DNA of 64,000 nt from Arthrobacter rhizosphaerae (lineage in GTDB: Bacteria > Actinomycetota > Actinomycetes > Actinomycetales > Micrococcaceae): positions 62,001 to 126,000 of the forward strand of contig NZ_JALLAN010000008.1 in assembly GCF_023062595.1 (NCBI RefSeq). The letters are read 5' to 3'. The notes under the pieces are model-generated. The model ran no database searches. It saw nothing but the letters and a program-made list of their open reading frames with translations, and was not told the DNA's origin. Shown here in pieces: positions 55,524-64,000 of the stretch. Numbering within the stretch: the stretch's first letter is position 1; the number at the start of each line of letters is the position of its first letter. The position numbers and the translations under genes were made by a program.

Positions 55524-56906
55524 GTGGCCGATCAGGCAACTGCGCAAGAATTCGACATCCTGGTACTCGGTGGCGGCAGCGGCGGATACGCCACCGCCCT
55601 GCGTGCCGTTCAGCTCGGCTTCACTGTTGGGCTGGTTGAAAAAGCCAAGCTCGGCGGAACCTGCCTCCACAACGGGTGTATTCCCACCAAGGCACTCCTG
55701 CACTCCGCCGAACTGGCAGATCATGCCCGCGATGCCTCGAAGTACGGGGTCAACGTGACCCTTGACAGTATCGACATGACTGCGGTCAACGCCTACAAAG
55801 ACGGCATCATCGCCGGAAAATTCAAAGGTCTGCAGGGACTCATCAAGTCCAAGGGAATCACCGTAATCGAGGGTGAAGGCAAGCTCCAGGGCACCGACAC
55901 CATCGTCGTGAACGGAACGGCCTACAAGGGCAAGAACATCGTGCTGGCCACCGGCTCGTACTCCCGTTCCCTGCCGGGGCTGGAAATTGGCGGACGTGTT
56001 ATCACCTCCGACGAAGCCCTGACCATGGACTACATCCCCAAGAGCGTCATCGTCCTGGGCGGCGGCGTCATCGGCGTCGAGTTCGCCTCTGTCTGGAAGT
56101 CGTTCGGCGTTGACGTAACCATCGTCGAAGGTTTGCCTTCCTTGGTTCCCAATGAGGACGCGGCCATCGTCAAGCACCTTGAGCGTGCATTCAAGAAACG
56201 CGGCATCAAGTTCTCCACCGGCATCTTCTTCCAGGGAGTCGAGCAGGACGAAAACGGCGTTAAGGTCACCCTGGTCGATGGCAAAACCTTTGAGGCCGAA
56301 CTGCTCCTCGTAGCAGTCGGCCGCGGACCGGTTACCGCCAACCTCGGCTATGAGGACGCCGGCGTCACCATCGATCGCGGTTTTGTCATCACGAACGAGC
56401 GCCTGCACACGGGCGTCGGCAACATCTACGCCATTGGCGACATTGTGCCCGGCGTGCAGTTGGCCCACCGCGGTTACCAGCAGGGTATTTTCGTGGCCGA
56501 GGAAATCGCAGGACTGAAGCCGGTGATCGTCGAGGATGTGAACATCCCCAAGGTCACATATTGCGATCCCGAAATCGCGACTGTGGGCTACACGGAAAAG
56601 GCCGCCAAGGAGAAGTTCGGCGACGACCAGGTCCAGACCCAGGAATACAACCTTGCCGGTAACGGCAAGAGCTCCATCCTCGGCACTACCGGCATCGTCA
56701 AGCTGGTCCGCCAGAAGGACGGTCCGGTCGTCGGTGTCCACATGATCGGTGCGCGCATGGGCGAGCAGGTCGGCGAGGCCCAGCTGATCGTGAACTGGGA
56801 AGCCTACCCGGAGGACGTGGCCCAGCTGGTACACGCCCACCCGACGCAGAATGAGTCACTGGGCGAGGCCCATCTCGCTCTGGCAGGCAAGCCCCTTCAC
56901 GGCTAG
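55524..56906 (+). CDS. lpdA: Dihydrolipoyl dehydrogenase
   Basis: 460 aa from the GTG at 55524 with AGGGAG seven bases upstream; a frame to 55479 is not supported. FAD GGGSGGYATA (~14-23), redox disulfide Cys47/Cys52 in GTCLHNGCIPTK, NAD-binding VLGGGVIGVEF (~185), catalytic His-Glu pair in HAHPTQNESLGEAH. E3 subunit of pyruvate and 2-oxoglutarate dehydrogenase complexes. Upstream of sucB. Confidence 0.96.
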   Translation: MADQATAQEFDILVLGGGSGGYATALRAVQLGFTVGLVEKAKLGGTCLHNGCIPTKALLHSAELADHARDASKYGVNVTLDSIDMTAVNAYKDGIIAGKFKGLQGLIKSKGITVIEGEGKLQGTDTIVVNGTAYKGKNIVLATGSYSRSLPGLEIGGRVITSDEALTMDYIPKSVIVLGGGVIGVEFASVWKSFGVDVTIVEGLPSLVPNEDAAIVKHLERAFKKRGIKFSTGIFFQGVEQDENGVKVTLVDGKTFEAELLLVAVGRGPVTANLGYEDAGVTIDRGFVITNERLHTGVGNIYAIGDIVPGVQLAHRGYQQGIFVAEEIAGLKPVIVEDVNIPKVTYCDPEIATVGYTEKAAKEKFGDDQVQTQEYNLAGNGKSSILGTTGIVKLVRQKDGPVVGVHMIGARMGEQVGEAQLIVNWEAYPEDVAQLVHAHPTQNESLGEAHLALAGKPLHG

Positions 56907-56931
56907 TCATCCCGCAAGGCAACAGGGTTTG

Positions 56932-56960
56932 GTGCACCCGGCAGTAACTGCTGCGTGCAC
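56932..56960. terminator. Hairpin between lpd and sucB
   Basis: GTGCAC ... GTGCAC outer arms (56932-56937, 56955-56960) around GCAG-TAA-CTGC. A 29-nt near-perfect hairpin just after lpd. Likely attenuates or ends lpd transcripts; there is no U-tract. Confidence 0.55.
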
Positions 56961-57023
56961 TAAGCTCGAACAACGCAGCAGCAACCATCCGCACTAAAGA
57001 TCAATAAGGAGAACGGGGACGAT

Positions 57024-58808
57024 ATGTCTGAATCCGTTAACTTGCCCGCCCTCGGTGAGAGCGTCACTGAAGGAACCGTTACGCGCTGGCTTAAGCAGGT
57101 AGGTGACCGGGTAGAAGTGGACGAGCCGCTGCTCGAAGTATCCACTGACAAAGTAGACACCGAAATCCCTTCTCCGATCGCCGGTGTGATCGAGGAAATT
57201 CTCGTTGCCGAAGACGAGACCGCCGAAGTGGGTGCACCCCTGGTCCGTATTGGGGACGGCTCTTCTTCGAACGGCGCTGTGGCTCCGTCCGCCGCTGAGG
57301 AAGCGCCCGCTGCAGAGGAAGCACCTGCCGCAGAACCAGAGGCTCCTGCCGCTGAAGCTCAGGCAGCGCCTGCGGCTGAGGCGCCGGCCGCTGAGTCTGC
57401 ACCGGCTGCCGGCGGCGAGGGCCATGAAGTCACTCTTCCGGCCTTGGGTGAAAGCGTCACTGAGGGTACGGTGACCCGCTGGCTCAAGGCAATCGGCGAT
57501 AGCGTCGAAGTTGACGAGCCGCTGCTCGAAGTCTCCACGGACAAGGTGGACACCGAAATTCCGTCGCCGGTGGCGGGAACTCTTCAGGAAATCCGTGTTA
57601 ATGAGGACGAGACTGCTGAGGTCGGTGCAGTCCTGGCTGTTATCGGTTCTGGTGCCCCGGCTGCGTCACAGGCCCCCGCTGCCCCGGCTCCGGCTCAGGC
57701 TTCGGCACCTGCTGCTGAGGCCAAGCAGGAGGCACCTGCCCCGGCTCCAGCACCCGCCGCCGAAGCCAAGCAGGAGGCACCTGCTGCTGCAGCAGCAGCT
57801 CCTGCTGCCCCCGCTTCGGCTCCTGCTGCTGCGGCAACCACGGAGCCGTCGGCTGCGGAGTCCGGCTACGTGACTCCCCTGGTCCGCAAGCTTGCCAACC
57901 AGCAGGGTGTGGACATTTCTTCACTCACCGGAACAGGCGTCGGAGGCCGAATCCGCAAGCAGGACGTTTTGGCCGCAGCAGAAGCCAAGGCTGCCAGCGC
58001 TGCGCCGGCTGCCCAGGCTGCCAGTGCGCCACAGGCAGCGCCCGCCGCAGCTGCCCCGTCAGCCGCCTCGGCTGCCGCTGCTTCGCTGCGCGGTACGGTA
58101 CAGAAGGCGCCCCGCATCCGCCAGGTCATCGCCCGGCGTATGCGCGAGTCGCTTGATGTTTCGACCCAGCTGACCCAGGTCCACGAGGTGGACATGACGA
58201 AGGTTGCGAAGCTCCGGCTCAAGGCCAAGAACTCCTTCCAGGCTCAGAACGGCGTAAAGCTGACGTTCCTGCCTTTCATCGCCAAGGCTGTAGCCGAGGC
58301 GCTGAAGCAGCACCCGAAGCTCAATGCCGCCTACGACGAGGAAAAGCAGGAAATCACGTACCACAACGCCGAGCACCTGGCGATTGCGGTGGACACCGAC
58401 AAGGGCCTCCTGGTTCCTGTCATTTCCGACGCCGGCAACCTGAACCTCGCCGGACTTGCCGGCAAGATCGCCGACGTTGCTGACCGTACCCGCAACGGCA
58501 AGATCGGCCCGGACGAGCTCTCCGGCGGAACGTTCAGCATCACGAACATCGGATCTGTCGGCGCACTGTTCGACACCCCGATCATCAATCAGCCGCAGGT
58601 CGGCATCCTGGGCACAGGTGCCATCGTCAAGCGGCCAGTGGTGGTCACTGATGAGAACGGCGATGACTCACTGGCCATCCGCTCCATGATGTACCTCTCC
58701 CTGACGTACGATCACCGACTGGTGGATGGAGCAGATGCAGGACGTTTCCTGCAGACCTTGAAGGCGCGCCTCGAATCGGGTGCCTTCGAGTCCGACCTAG
58801 GGCTCTAA
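57024..58808 (+). CDS. sucB: 2-Oxoglutarate dehydrogenase E2 (dihydrolipoyl succinyltransferase)
   Basis: 594 aa; AAGGAGA 12 bases before the ATG. Two lipoyl domains with lipoylated Lys43 and Lys174 (each in [11 protein letters not shown]), Ala/Pro-rich swinging linkers (~85-135 and ~210-275), a peripheral-subunit-binding domain (~280-315) and a catalytic acyltransferase domain with His564 in [13 protein letters not shown]2 of the 2-oxo-acid dehydrogenase complexes. Identification as SucB rather than AceF rests on the tandem lipoyl arrangement and context; it may also serve pyruvate dehydrogenase. Confidence 0.9.
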   Translation: MSESVNLPALGESVTEGTVTRWLKQVGDRVEVDEPLLEVSTDKVDTEIPSPIAGVIEEILVAEDETAEVGAPLVRIGDGSSSNGAVAPSAAEEAPAAEEAPAAEPEAPAAEAQAAPAAEAPAAESAPAAGGEGHEVTLPALGESVTEGTVTRWLKAIGDSVEVDEPLLEVSTDKVDTEIPSPVAGTLQEIRVNEDETAEVGAVLAVIGSGAPAASQAPAAPAPAQASAPAAEAKQEAPAPAPAPAAEAKQEAPAAAAAAPAAPASAPAAAATTEPSAAESGYVTPLVRKLANQQGVDISSLTGTGVGGRIRKQDVLAAAEAKAASAAPAAQAASAPQAAPAAAAPSAASAAAASLRGTVQKAPRIRQVIARRMRESLDVSTQLTQVHEVDMTKVAKLRLKAKNSFQAQNGVKLTFLPFIAKAVAEALKQHPKLNAAYDEEKQEITYHNAEHLAIAVDTDKGLLVPVISDAGNLNLAGLAGKIADVADRTRNGKIGPDELSGGTFSITNIGSVGALFDTPIINQPQVGILGTGAIVKRPVVVTDENGDDSLAIRSMMYLSLTYDHRLVDGADAGRFLQTLKARLESGAFESDLGL

Positions 58809-58834
58809 AACCTCAGAAGGACTGACAACAGATC

Positions 58835-58897
58835 AACGACGGCGGCGGCCCGGGCAACGGTGGAAAAATCCATTCGGAAGCCCGGGCCGCCGTCGTT
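58835..58897 (+). terminator. Terminator after sucB
   Basis: Very strong stem (58835-58855 with 58880-58897, one 3-nt bulge). Ends the lpd-sucB run and isolates the next gene. Confidence 0.75.
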
Positions 58898-58939
58898 GTT
58901 TGGGCCGCCAGGTTCCGGCTGCGAAACGCGCGGCCGCCT

Positions 58940-58956
58940 TACTACAGGCTGTAGAA
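58940..58956. promoter_or_regulatory. BlaI-type operator O4 (TACTAC-N5-GTAGAA)
   Basis: Matches the O1-O3 pattern at 11 of 12 palindrome positions, with the same 5-bp spacer. It lies 22 bp before the ATG of the gene at 58978. A -10-like TAGACT at 58966-58971 would put the operator over the -35 and make the transcript nearly leaderless. Confidence 0.65.
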
Positions 58957-58977
58957 CTCTGTGGCTAGACTGATGCC

Positions 58978-59328
58978 ATGAACATCGTCTATGACATCAT
59001 GGTCTTCCTTCACATCGTTGGCGCCGCAATGATCGTCGGCATCTGGATCGGCAACATGAAGAAGCCAACGGTCCATCCGCGTCAGTTCGACGGAGCGGCA
59101 TTGCAGCTCCTCACAGGCATCGTGATGATGGGTCTCATCCCTGCCTTGGGCAAGGACGTTATCTACGCGAAAATCGGCGTCAAGATCGTTATCGCCCTTG
59201 TAGTGGCCGTCCTCGCTTTCATCGGTAGCCGCAAGTTCAAGAAGGGCGAGCCTGTCAGCAAGGGATTGGCCCACAGCGTGGGCGGACTTGCCCTCCTTAA
59301 CGTCGCCATCGCCACTCTCTGGAACTAG
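58978..59328 (+). CDS. Small integral membrane protein, putative BlaI-regulon member
   Basis: 116 aa with three or four hydrophobic helices (~5-25, ~40-57, ~65-85, ~97-113). It starts HIVGAAMIVGIWIG, reminiscent of CopD/SirB-like or cytochrome-associated membrane proteins, but I do not recognise the family. No Shine-Dalgarno; a TAGACT seven bases upstream suggests a leaderless mRNA. The O4 operator directly upstream is shared with the cyd operon, so a respiratory or redox membrane role is an inference. Confidence 0.8.
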   Translation: MNIVYDIMVFLHIVGAAMIVGIWIGNMKKPTVHPRQFDGAALQLLTGIVMMGLIPALGKDVIYAKIGVKIVIALVVAVLAFIGSRKFKKGEPVSKGLAHSVGGLALLNVAIATLWN

Positions 59329-59373
59329 CGCTTACTTTCCGGGCATGTCTCCCGTGCCTGTCCCCGGTTTGGG

Positions 59374-59399
59374 GCCGCCCCGGTATAGGGTAGGGCGGC
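59374..59399 (+). promoter_or_regulatory. Hairpin directly before the VOC gene
   Basis: GCCGCCC (59374-59380) pairs with GGGCGGC (59393-59399), whose last base abuts the ATG at 59400. It contains TATAGG, a possible -10. The AGGG/GGGCGG Shine-Dalgarno-like stretch would be sequestered if transcribed. Confidence 0.4.
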
Positions 59400-60134
59400 A
59401 TGGGACTGCGACTTGTTCAGGTGAATTTCAAGGCCCGGGATGACTCAGCGCTCGGTCGGTTTTGGGCGGAAGCGCTCGGATGGGGCGTTTCCAGCGACGG
59501 ACCCGGGGTAACCAACGTTGAACCCGGCGGCTTCGACTGGCCGGACCCCGCCGCCGTTTGTGTCGACGTCGTCACCGTCCCGGACCCCGAAACCGTGAAG
59601 TACCGTGTGCACCTCGATCTCGCCACGACGTCTGCTGCCCACCACGCGGAGCTGGTCGAGCGCCTGTTGGCGCTCGGTGCGACGCCGGCCGACGTGGGCC
59701 AGGGTGACGTGCCCTGGACGGTCCTGGCTGATCCGGAGGGCAACGTGTTCTGCGTACTTGAGCCCCGTTCGATCTACCGCAACACCGGGCCCATCGCCGC
59801 AGTGGTGGTCAGCTGCACCGATCCCCGCGCCATGGCCGGTTTCTGGAGCCAGGCGACGGATTGGAACCTGCATGAGGTCAGCGAGGATCGGGCCCGGCTG
59901 CGTTCGGCTATGGGTGTCGGACCGTATCTGGAGTTCATTCGCACCGACAACAACGCCGTGTGGAACCGTATCCATCTGGACCTGAAGCCGTACCCAGGTG
60001 ACGATCAAGCGGCTGAAGTGGCACGGCTGCGGGCTCTCGGTGCAACGGACGCCGACGTCGGGCAGGGTGACGTGCCGTGGATGTGCCTCGCTGACTCGGA
60101 AGGCAACGAGTTCTGCGTCCTCACCCCGGGCTGA
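59400..60134 (+). CDS. VOC-superfamily protein with two glyoxalase-like domains
   Basis: 244 aa. Two VOC modules (~4-122 and ~128-243), each ending in the same LADxEGNxFCVL pattern (~112-122 and ~230-240) and each containing DVGQGDVPW. Internal duplication is clear. Members include glyoxalases, bleomycin-resistance and dioxygenase-like proteins; the substrate is unknown. Not obviously in an operon. Confidence 0.85.
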   Translation: MGLRLVQVNFKARDDSALGRFWAEALGWGVSSDGPGVTNVEPGGFDWPDPAAVCVDVVTVPDPETVKYRVHLDLATTSAAHHAELVERLLALGATPADVGQGDVPWTVLADPEGNVFCVLEPRSIYRNTGPIAAVVVSCTDPRAMAGFWSQATDWNLHEVSEDRARLRSAMGVGPYLEFIRTDNNAVWNRIHLDLKPYPGDDQAAEVARLRALGATDADVGQGDVPWMCLADSEGNEFCVLTPG

Positions 60135-60277
60135 CCAGGGATTCATGTCCACAGCTTATTCAGCCACAATCCTCTGACAGCGGACACTGGTGCACTTCGA
60201 CTCCGGAATCCATAGGATTGACCCGGAGGGAAAAGGCCAAGGCCTGACCCGGTACCAATTCAAGCTGAGGAGCGGAC

Positions 60278-60709
60278 ATGGCAGCAACACGCAACGCACA
60301 CACTGTATGGAACGGCGACCTGATGACAGGTTCGGGCGCAACAACACTGGATAGCTCCGGACTGGGCACTTTCGACGTCACCTGGAAGGCCCGAACCGAA
60401 GAGGCCGAGGGCAAGACCAGCCCCGAGGAACTGATTGCCGCAGCGCACTCGTCATGCTTCTCCATGGCCTTCAGCAATATGCTTGCCAAGGCCGGCCACA
60501 CCCCCGATGAGCTGTACACCACGGCTGCCGTAACGTTCGTGCCCGGCACCGGAATCACGGGAAGCCACCTCACCGTCAACGCCAGGATTCCGGGCATCTC
60601 CGAAGAAGAGTTCCAGAAGATCGCCGGCGAAGCCAAGACCGGCTGCCCCGTTTCCGGCGCGCTGGCCAGTATCGATATTTCCCTGGACGCGACGCTCGCC
60701 GCTTCCTGA
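60278..60709 (+). CDS. OsmC-family peroxiredoxin
   Basis: 143 aa with GAGGAG before the ATG. Two redox cysteines: Cys60 (AAHSSCFSMAFS) and Cys123 (KTGCPVSGAL), at the spacing of OsmC/Ohr thiol peroxidases. It reduces organic hydroperoxides. OsmC (not Ohr) is favoured by SSCFSMAFS and the HTVWNGDLMTGSG N-terminus. A strong terminator follows. Confidence 0.92.
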   Translation: MAATRNAHTVWNGDLMTGSGATTLDSSGLGTFDVTWKARTEEAEGKTSPEELIAAAHSSCFSMAFSNMLAKAGHTPDELYTTAAVTFVPGTGITGSHLTVNARIPGISEEEFQKIAGEAKTGCPVSGALASIDISLDATLAAS

Positions 60710-60781
60710 TCTCAACAGCCATCACGAAGCTTTCTGAGCCGAAAGTGGCTTAGCAGCAACGCATCGGCTTGTGACAGCCCA

Positions 60782-60836
60782 AAGGCCCCGTCGGACTGAT
60801 AGTCAGGAAAGCCTGATATCAGCCCGACGGGGCCTT
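60782..60836. terminator. Bidirectional terminator, osmC / tricorn-like protease
   Basis: 13-bp outer stem (60782-60794 with 60824-60836), extended by CTGATA/TATCAG and TCAGG/CCTGA inside, a nearly continuous ~24-bp hairpin. It separates two convergent genes, so it serves both directions. Confidence 0.85.
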
Positions 60837-60852
60837 CAGCGTTGATAGGAAG

Positions 60853-63800
60853 TCAGTCTGTAAGCTTCCGGGCAGGCAAGGGAGCAGGGACCACGCGCCG
60901 GTAGCCTTCGCGAAGCGGCGGACGGTCTGTAGGAAGCTCCTGGATCATTTCCTTGAGTGCTCCGATGCCGTATTCCAGCTGCGGATCGCGGCCGGCCGCA
61001 TAGGCGTGGGGCGGGAACGTCACCTCAATGTCCGGAGTAACGCCGAAGTTCTCGATATCCCAACCGACTCCGCCGCTGAACCAGGTGGCATACCGGGGCT
61101 GGGTCACGCCGGTCCCGTCGGCGAGCGTAAAGCGGTTATCGATGCCCACGACCCCACCCCATGTCCGGGTGCCGATAACCGGTCCGATTCCCCGCAGCTT
61201 CGAAACCTGGGTGATGATGTCGCCGTCGGAACCGGCAAACTCGTCAGCGAGGATCACCACGGGCCCGCGCGGGGCATGGTGAGGGTAGGTTCGGGGTTTC
61301 TCCCCACGAGGCATGCTCCAACCCGTAACCTTGCGCCCGATGAGTTCAGCAACCAGTTGTGATGTGTGTCCGCCCCGGTTCCGGCGAACATCCACGATCA
61401 GCCCGTCAAGGGCCGTTTCAGTGTCCAGATCGCGGTGCAGTTGTGCCCATCCATTCGGCATCATGTCCGGAATATGGAGGTACCCAAATGTAGCGTCTGA
61501 GGCCTCCCTGACTGTCCGGCGGTTGGCAGTTACCCATTCCTGGTAGCGCAGCCGCTCCTCGTCCTTCACGGGAACCACAGCGATCCGCCGCTGCTGTCCT
61601 GCGGCGTCACCATGGCCGGCGCCGTTGAGGATGGTCAGCTCGACAGCCCGTCCGGCGGCGCCCACCAGCTGAACGGCCGGCGTGAGCGTCTCGGAAAGTT
61701 CCACGCCGTCGATGGCCAGGATGACGTCGCCTGCTTTAGCGTCGGCTCCTGGACGTGTCAACGGTGAGGTAGCCAGGGGATCCGAAGATTCACTGGCAAG
61801 GATCCGGGTTATTTCCCATCCCTGTCCTGTAAAGGCGAGATCGGCGCCGAGGCGGCCCTGACCGTTGCTGCCATTTTCGGTCAAAGCGGCCGGACGCACG
61901 TAGGCGTGTGACGTGCCAAGTTCACCATGGAGTTCCCACAGGAGGTCCACGAGATCATCATGGGACCCCAGGCGGTCAACTATGGGGCGATACCGGCTAT
62001 GCACAGAGTCCCAGTCCTGGCCCGCCATGTCCTCGGCCCAGAAGAAGTCGCGCTGCAGGCGCCACGCCTCATCAAAGGCCTGCGCCCAAACACTCACGGG
62101 ATCCATGAGGACACGGATCCGACCCAGATCCACCGTGACCAGTTTGCCGGAATCTTCATCCGCCTTGGCCCCGGAAGGCGCCACCTTGACGGCTTTCTCG
62201 TGGACGAATACCAGCTTCTTCCGGTCTCCGGACAGGGTGTAACGGTCCAGCGAATCGACAATCGTAGAGTCCTTGCGGGTGGTCAGGTCAAAACGCACCA
62301 ACCGCGGTGCGGGCTTCTTGTCGTCGACGGTTGCCCTGCCATCCCCCGTTGCCCCGGCCAGAGGACTGTCCATCCAGAGCAACGCGCCTTCGGTTGCCGA
62401 GAGGGCTGAATAGTTCCCTTGCGGAACGGGGACGCTGATGACACGGTGAGCCAACCCTTCCGCGTCCACCCTGACCTCCGCAGCCTCCGCACCTTCCGCC
62501 TTCTGATCGCCGTCATCATCCGGCGCTTCGGCTCCGCCCAGGAAGTCAACTGTCGGCCCAAAAGGCGAAGGTGTGTCGGCTGCGAGCGCCACAAGGTAAG
62601 GCTTGATGGGACTCGGAAAGGACAGATCGAAGGAATGTCCGTCGTAAACGGGGTCAAAGCTGCGATTGGAAAGGAAAGCGAGGAACTTGCAGTCAGGAGT
62701 GAACGACGGCGACTCGTCCCGGAAGCGCCCATCAGTGACACTGATGACTTCCATGCGATCCGTCGAAACGCGGGCCATCCTGATCCTGCTCCGGGATCCA
62801 AAGGAAGTCACGGGTTCGGACCACCCCAGCCAGCGGGAGTCCGGCGACCAGCACAAGTCTTCAATACTGCCCTCACCGATGCTGGTGACGAGAGACAAAG
62901 AACCGGCACGGGTGTCAGCAAGGTAGACGTCACCAAAGGCCGTACCGACGGCAAGCCATCGCCCGTCCGGGCTGGCCTCCAGAGCGCTGGCACGCGTGGG
63001 CTTCGGGAAGTCCATGCGCAAAGCCTGAGCCGCGGTGACGTTCGATGCGGCGGACGACGGGGCAGGCCCGCTTGCAACATCAGCGTCCTCAAAAGCGTCG
63101 TCCCTGACCCCATCAGTTGCCTGGCCGGCAGGAGGGCTTTCGGGACCTGCCCCAGCCTGGTGGTTCAGGCCGGCAGCCGATACAGGGCTGGGCAACGCCG
63201 TTCCCTGGTGTTGCCCTGGAGTGGGCTTGGTGGGCTTAATCCCCGCAGGGGCGGGGACGAGCAGGCCAGCGATTGCCTTCACGTAGAGGGCCTCCACCCC
63301 GCCATGATCAGCAACATAGGCGATCCGCCCATCAGCGAGCGGCCGTGGCAGCCGTCCACGCACTCCGGGGGTAGCTTCGAGTATTCGCGAGGGGCCGTCT
63401 TTGTGCCGCAGCCAGTGAATGGTTCCGTGGGTCTCAACAGCGCTTGAAGTTCCCGTGAGGTCCGGAATCACTTCGCCAAGATGCTTCGCCGCCTTAAGGA
63501 GGGAGCTTCGGCGCGACTGGGAGGCGGAGCCCAGGGAGATGTCCAGCCTCACGGCCTCTGAGGCAAGGTCCGGCAGAACCCACAGTTCGCCCGCCGATTC
63601 GAAAATGATGCGCTTTCCATCAGTGGCGGCGTGGCGGGCGTAGAAGTCCTCGTGGTCTGTGTGCCTGCGAAGGTCAGTGCCGTTGGGCAGCACTGAATAT
63701 AGGTTCCCGTACCCTTCGTGGTCTGACAGGAATGCGATCCTTCCATCGACCCACATCGGATCAGTGAGGTTCCCGTCAATCTCAGGGAGAAGCCGTTCGA

Positions 63801-64000
63801 ACTCGCCGTTTCCGTCGTCATCGATCCACAGCTTGCCCGCTGTTCCGCCACGGTACCTCTTCCACCAAGCAGGCTCCCGCGACAGCACGCTGGCCAGCAC
63901 GACCGGCCGTTCGTCCCCGATTTCCGGGCCAAAGGCCACGGATTCCACTGGCCCGAACGGGAGCTCCTCCGCCCAGCCCCCATCCACCGGCACACTGTAG
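60853..64000 (-). CDS. Tricorn-like S41 protease, 5'-truncated by the window edge
   Basis: At least 1047 residues in frame to the window end; no start is seen. N-terminal beta-propeller repeats (e.g. AFLSDHEGYGNLY), then a second propeller broken by a disordered Pro/Ala/Gly-rich insert (nt ~63010-63260), PDZ (~nt 61640-61760) and an S41 catalytic domain: SH in GTSHAYV (nt ~61903-61920), nucleophile in GSDGD (nt ~61217-61235). Tricorn cleaves peptides released by the proteasome; here that cooperation is inferred. Convergent with osmC. Confidence 0.9.
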   Translation of the reverse strand, partial: YSVPVDGGWAEELPFGPVESVAFGPEIGDERPVVLASVLSREPAWWKRYRGGTAGKLWIDDDGNGEFERLLPEIDGNLTDPMWVDGRIAFLSDHEGYGNLYSVLPNGTDLRRHTDHEDFYARHAATDGKRIIFESAGELWVLPDLASEAVRLDISLGSASQSRRSSLLKAAKHLGEVIPDLTGTSSAVETHGTIHWLRHKDGPSRILEATPGVRGRLPRPLADGRIAYVADHGGVEALYVKAIAGLLVPAPAGIKPTKPTPGQHQGTALPSPVSAAGLNHQAGAGPESPPAGQATDGVRDDAFEDADVASGPAPSSAASNVTAAQALRMDFPKPTRASALEASPDGRWLAVGTAFGDVYLADTRAGSLSLVTSIGEGSIEDLCWSPDSRWLGWSEPVTSFGSRSRIRMARVSTDRMEVISVTDGRFRDESPSFTPDCKFLAFLSNRSFDPVYDGHSFDLSFPSPIKPYLVALAADTPSPFGPTVDFLGGAEAPDDDGDQKAEGAEAAEVRVDAEGLAHRVISVPVPQGNYSALSATEGALLWMDSPLAGATGDGRATVDDKKPAPRLVRFDLTTRKDSTIVDSLDRYTLSGDRKKLVFVHEKAVKVAPSGAKADEDSGKLVTVDLGRIRVLMDPVSVWAQAFDEAWRLQRDFFWAEDMAGQDWDSVHSRYRPIVDRLGSHDDLVDLLWELHGELGTSHAYVRPAALTENGSNGQGRLGADLAFTGQGWEITRILASESSDPLATSPLTRPGADAKAGDVILAIDGVELSETLTPAVQLVGAAGRAVELTILNGAGHGDAAGQQRRIAVVPVKDEERLRYQEWVTANRRTVREASDATFGYLHIPDMMPNGWAQLHRDLDTETALDGLIVDVRRNRGGHTSQLVAELIGRKVTGWSMPRGEKPRTYPHHAPRGPVVILADEFAGSDGDIITQVSKLRGIGPVIGTRTWGGVVGIDNRFTLADGTGVTQPRYATWFSGGVGWDIENFGVTPDIEVTFPPHAYAAGRDPQLEYGIGALKEMIQELPTDRPPLREGYRRVVPAPLPARKLTD

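Noticed and set aside
1..64000. CRISPR arrays, tRNA/rRNA genes, insertion sequences, prophage genes
   Set aside because: None found by eye: no regularly spaced direct repeats, no cloverleaf candidates, no transposase or integrase proteins.

Overview
The window is GC-rich chromosomal DNA from a high-GC Gram-positive bacterium, most likely Arthrobacter or a close relative (Micrococcaceae). The evidence is gene content: actinobacterial families (SepH, DUF3710, DUF4193, DUF3159, DUF3093, DUF5998, PAC2), a fused CydDC, a tricorn-like protease, separate topoisomerase IV subunits, and frequent GTG/TTG starts with ATGA junctions. No tRNA, rRNA, CRISPR array, transposase or prophage was seen. It reads as ordinary core chromosome, and I found no obvious acquired island.

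Layout. 1-2.9 kb: end of a thiolase gene plus the multifunctional fatty-acid oxidation gene. 2.9-8.2 kb (minus): an operon of an ECF transporter (fused double ATPase, EcfT, S component), a nucleoside hydrolase and an aldo/keto reductase. 8.2-16.2 kb (minus): small HhH protein, two uncharacterised proteins, dxs, aconitase, RNA methyltransferase. 16.2-24.9 kb: a KimA-like potassium permease divergent from two RCK (CeoB/CeoC) genes, then DUF3159, an OB-fold protein, DUF3710, dut, DUF3093, DUF4193 and sepH. From memory this matches the gene order around M. tuberculosis Rv2689c-Rv2699c. 25-30.4 kb (minus): Pat-type acetyltransferase, DUF5998, phosphodiesterase, thymidine kinase. 30.5-36.3 kb: parC, DinB protein, covalent-flavin oxidase, double GNAT. 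36.3-44.2 kb: cydA-cydB-cydDC divergent from a BlaI-type repressor and an M56 membrane protease. 44.3-52.4 kb: parE, a small zinc-finger-like protein, sigA, DUF4192, MFS transporter, PAC2. 52.7-58.8 kb: pepA, a gamma-butyrolactone-receptor-like regulator, a structured leader, lpd, sucB. 59-64 kb: small membrane protein, double VOC protein, OsmC, and a tricorn-like protease cut by the window edge.

The best candidate for something new is the BlaI/M56-cytochrome bd module. Three exact copies of TTCTAC-N5-GTAGAA lie between cydA and the repressor gene. A fourth, near-perfect copy lies 16 kb away, just before a small membrane-protein gene (58978). This suggests a proteolytically relieved repressor controlling the bd oxidase and a small respiratory or membrane-stress regulon. 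Other leads are an ECF ATPase whose degenerate residues fall in one composite ATP site, a KimA-like transporter paired with RCK proteins but no TrkH/KtrB, and structured or palindromic DNA upstream of sigA, lpd, acnA and parE.
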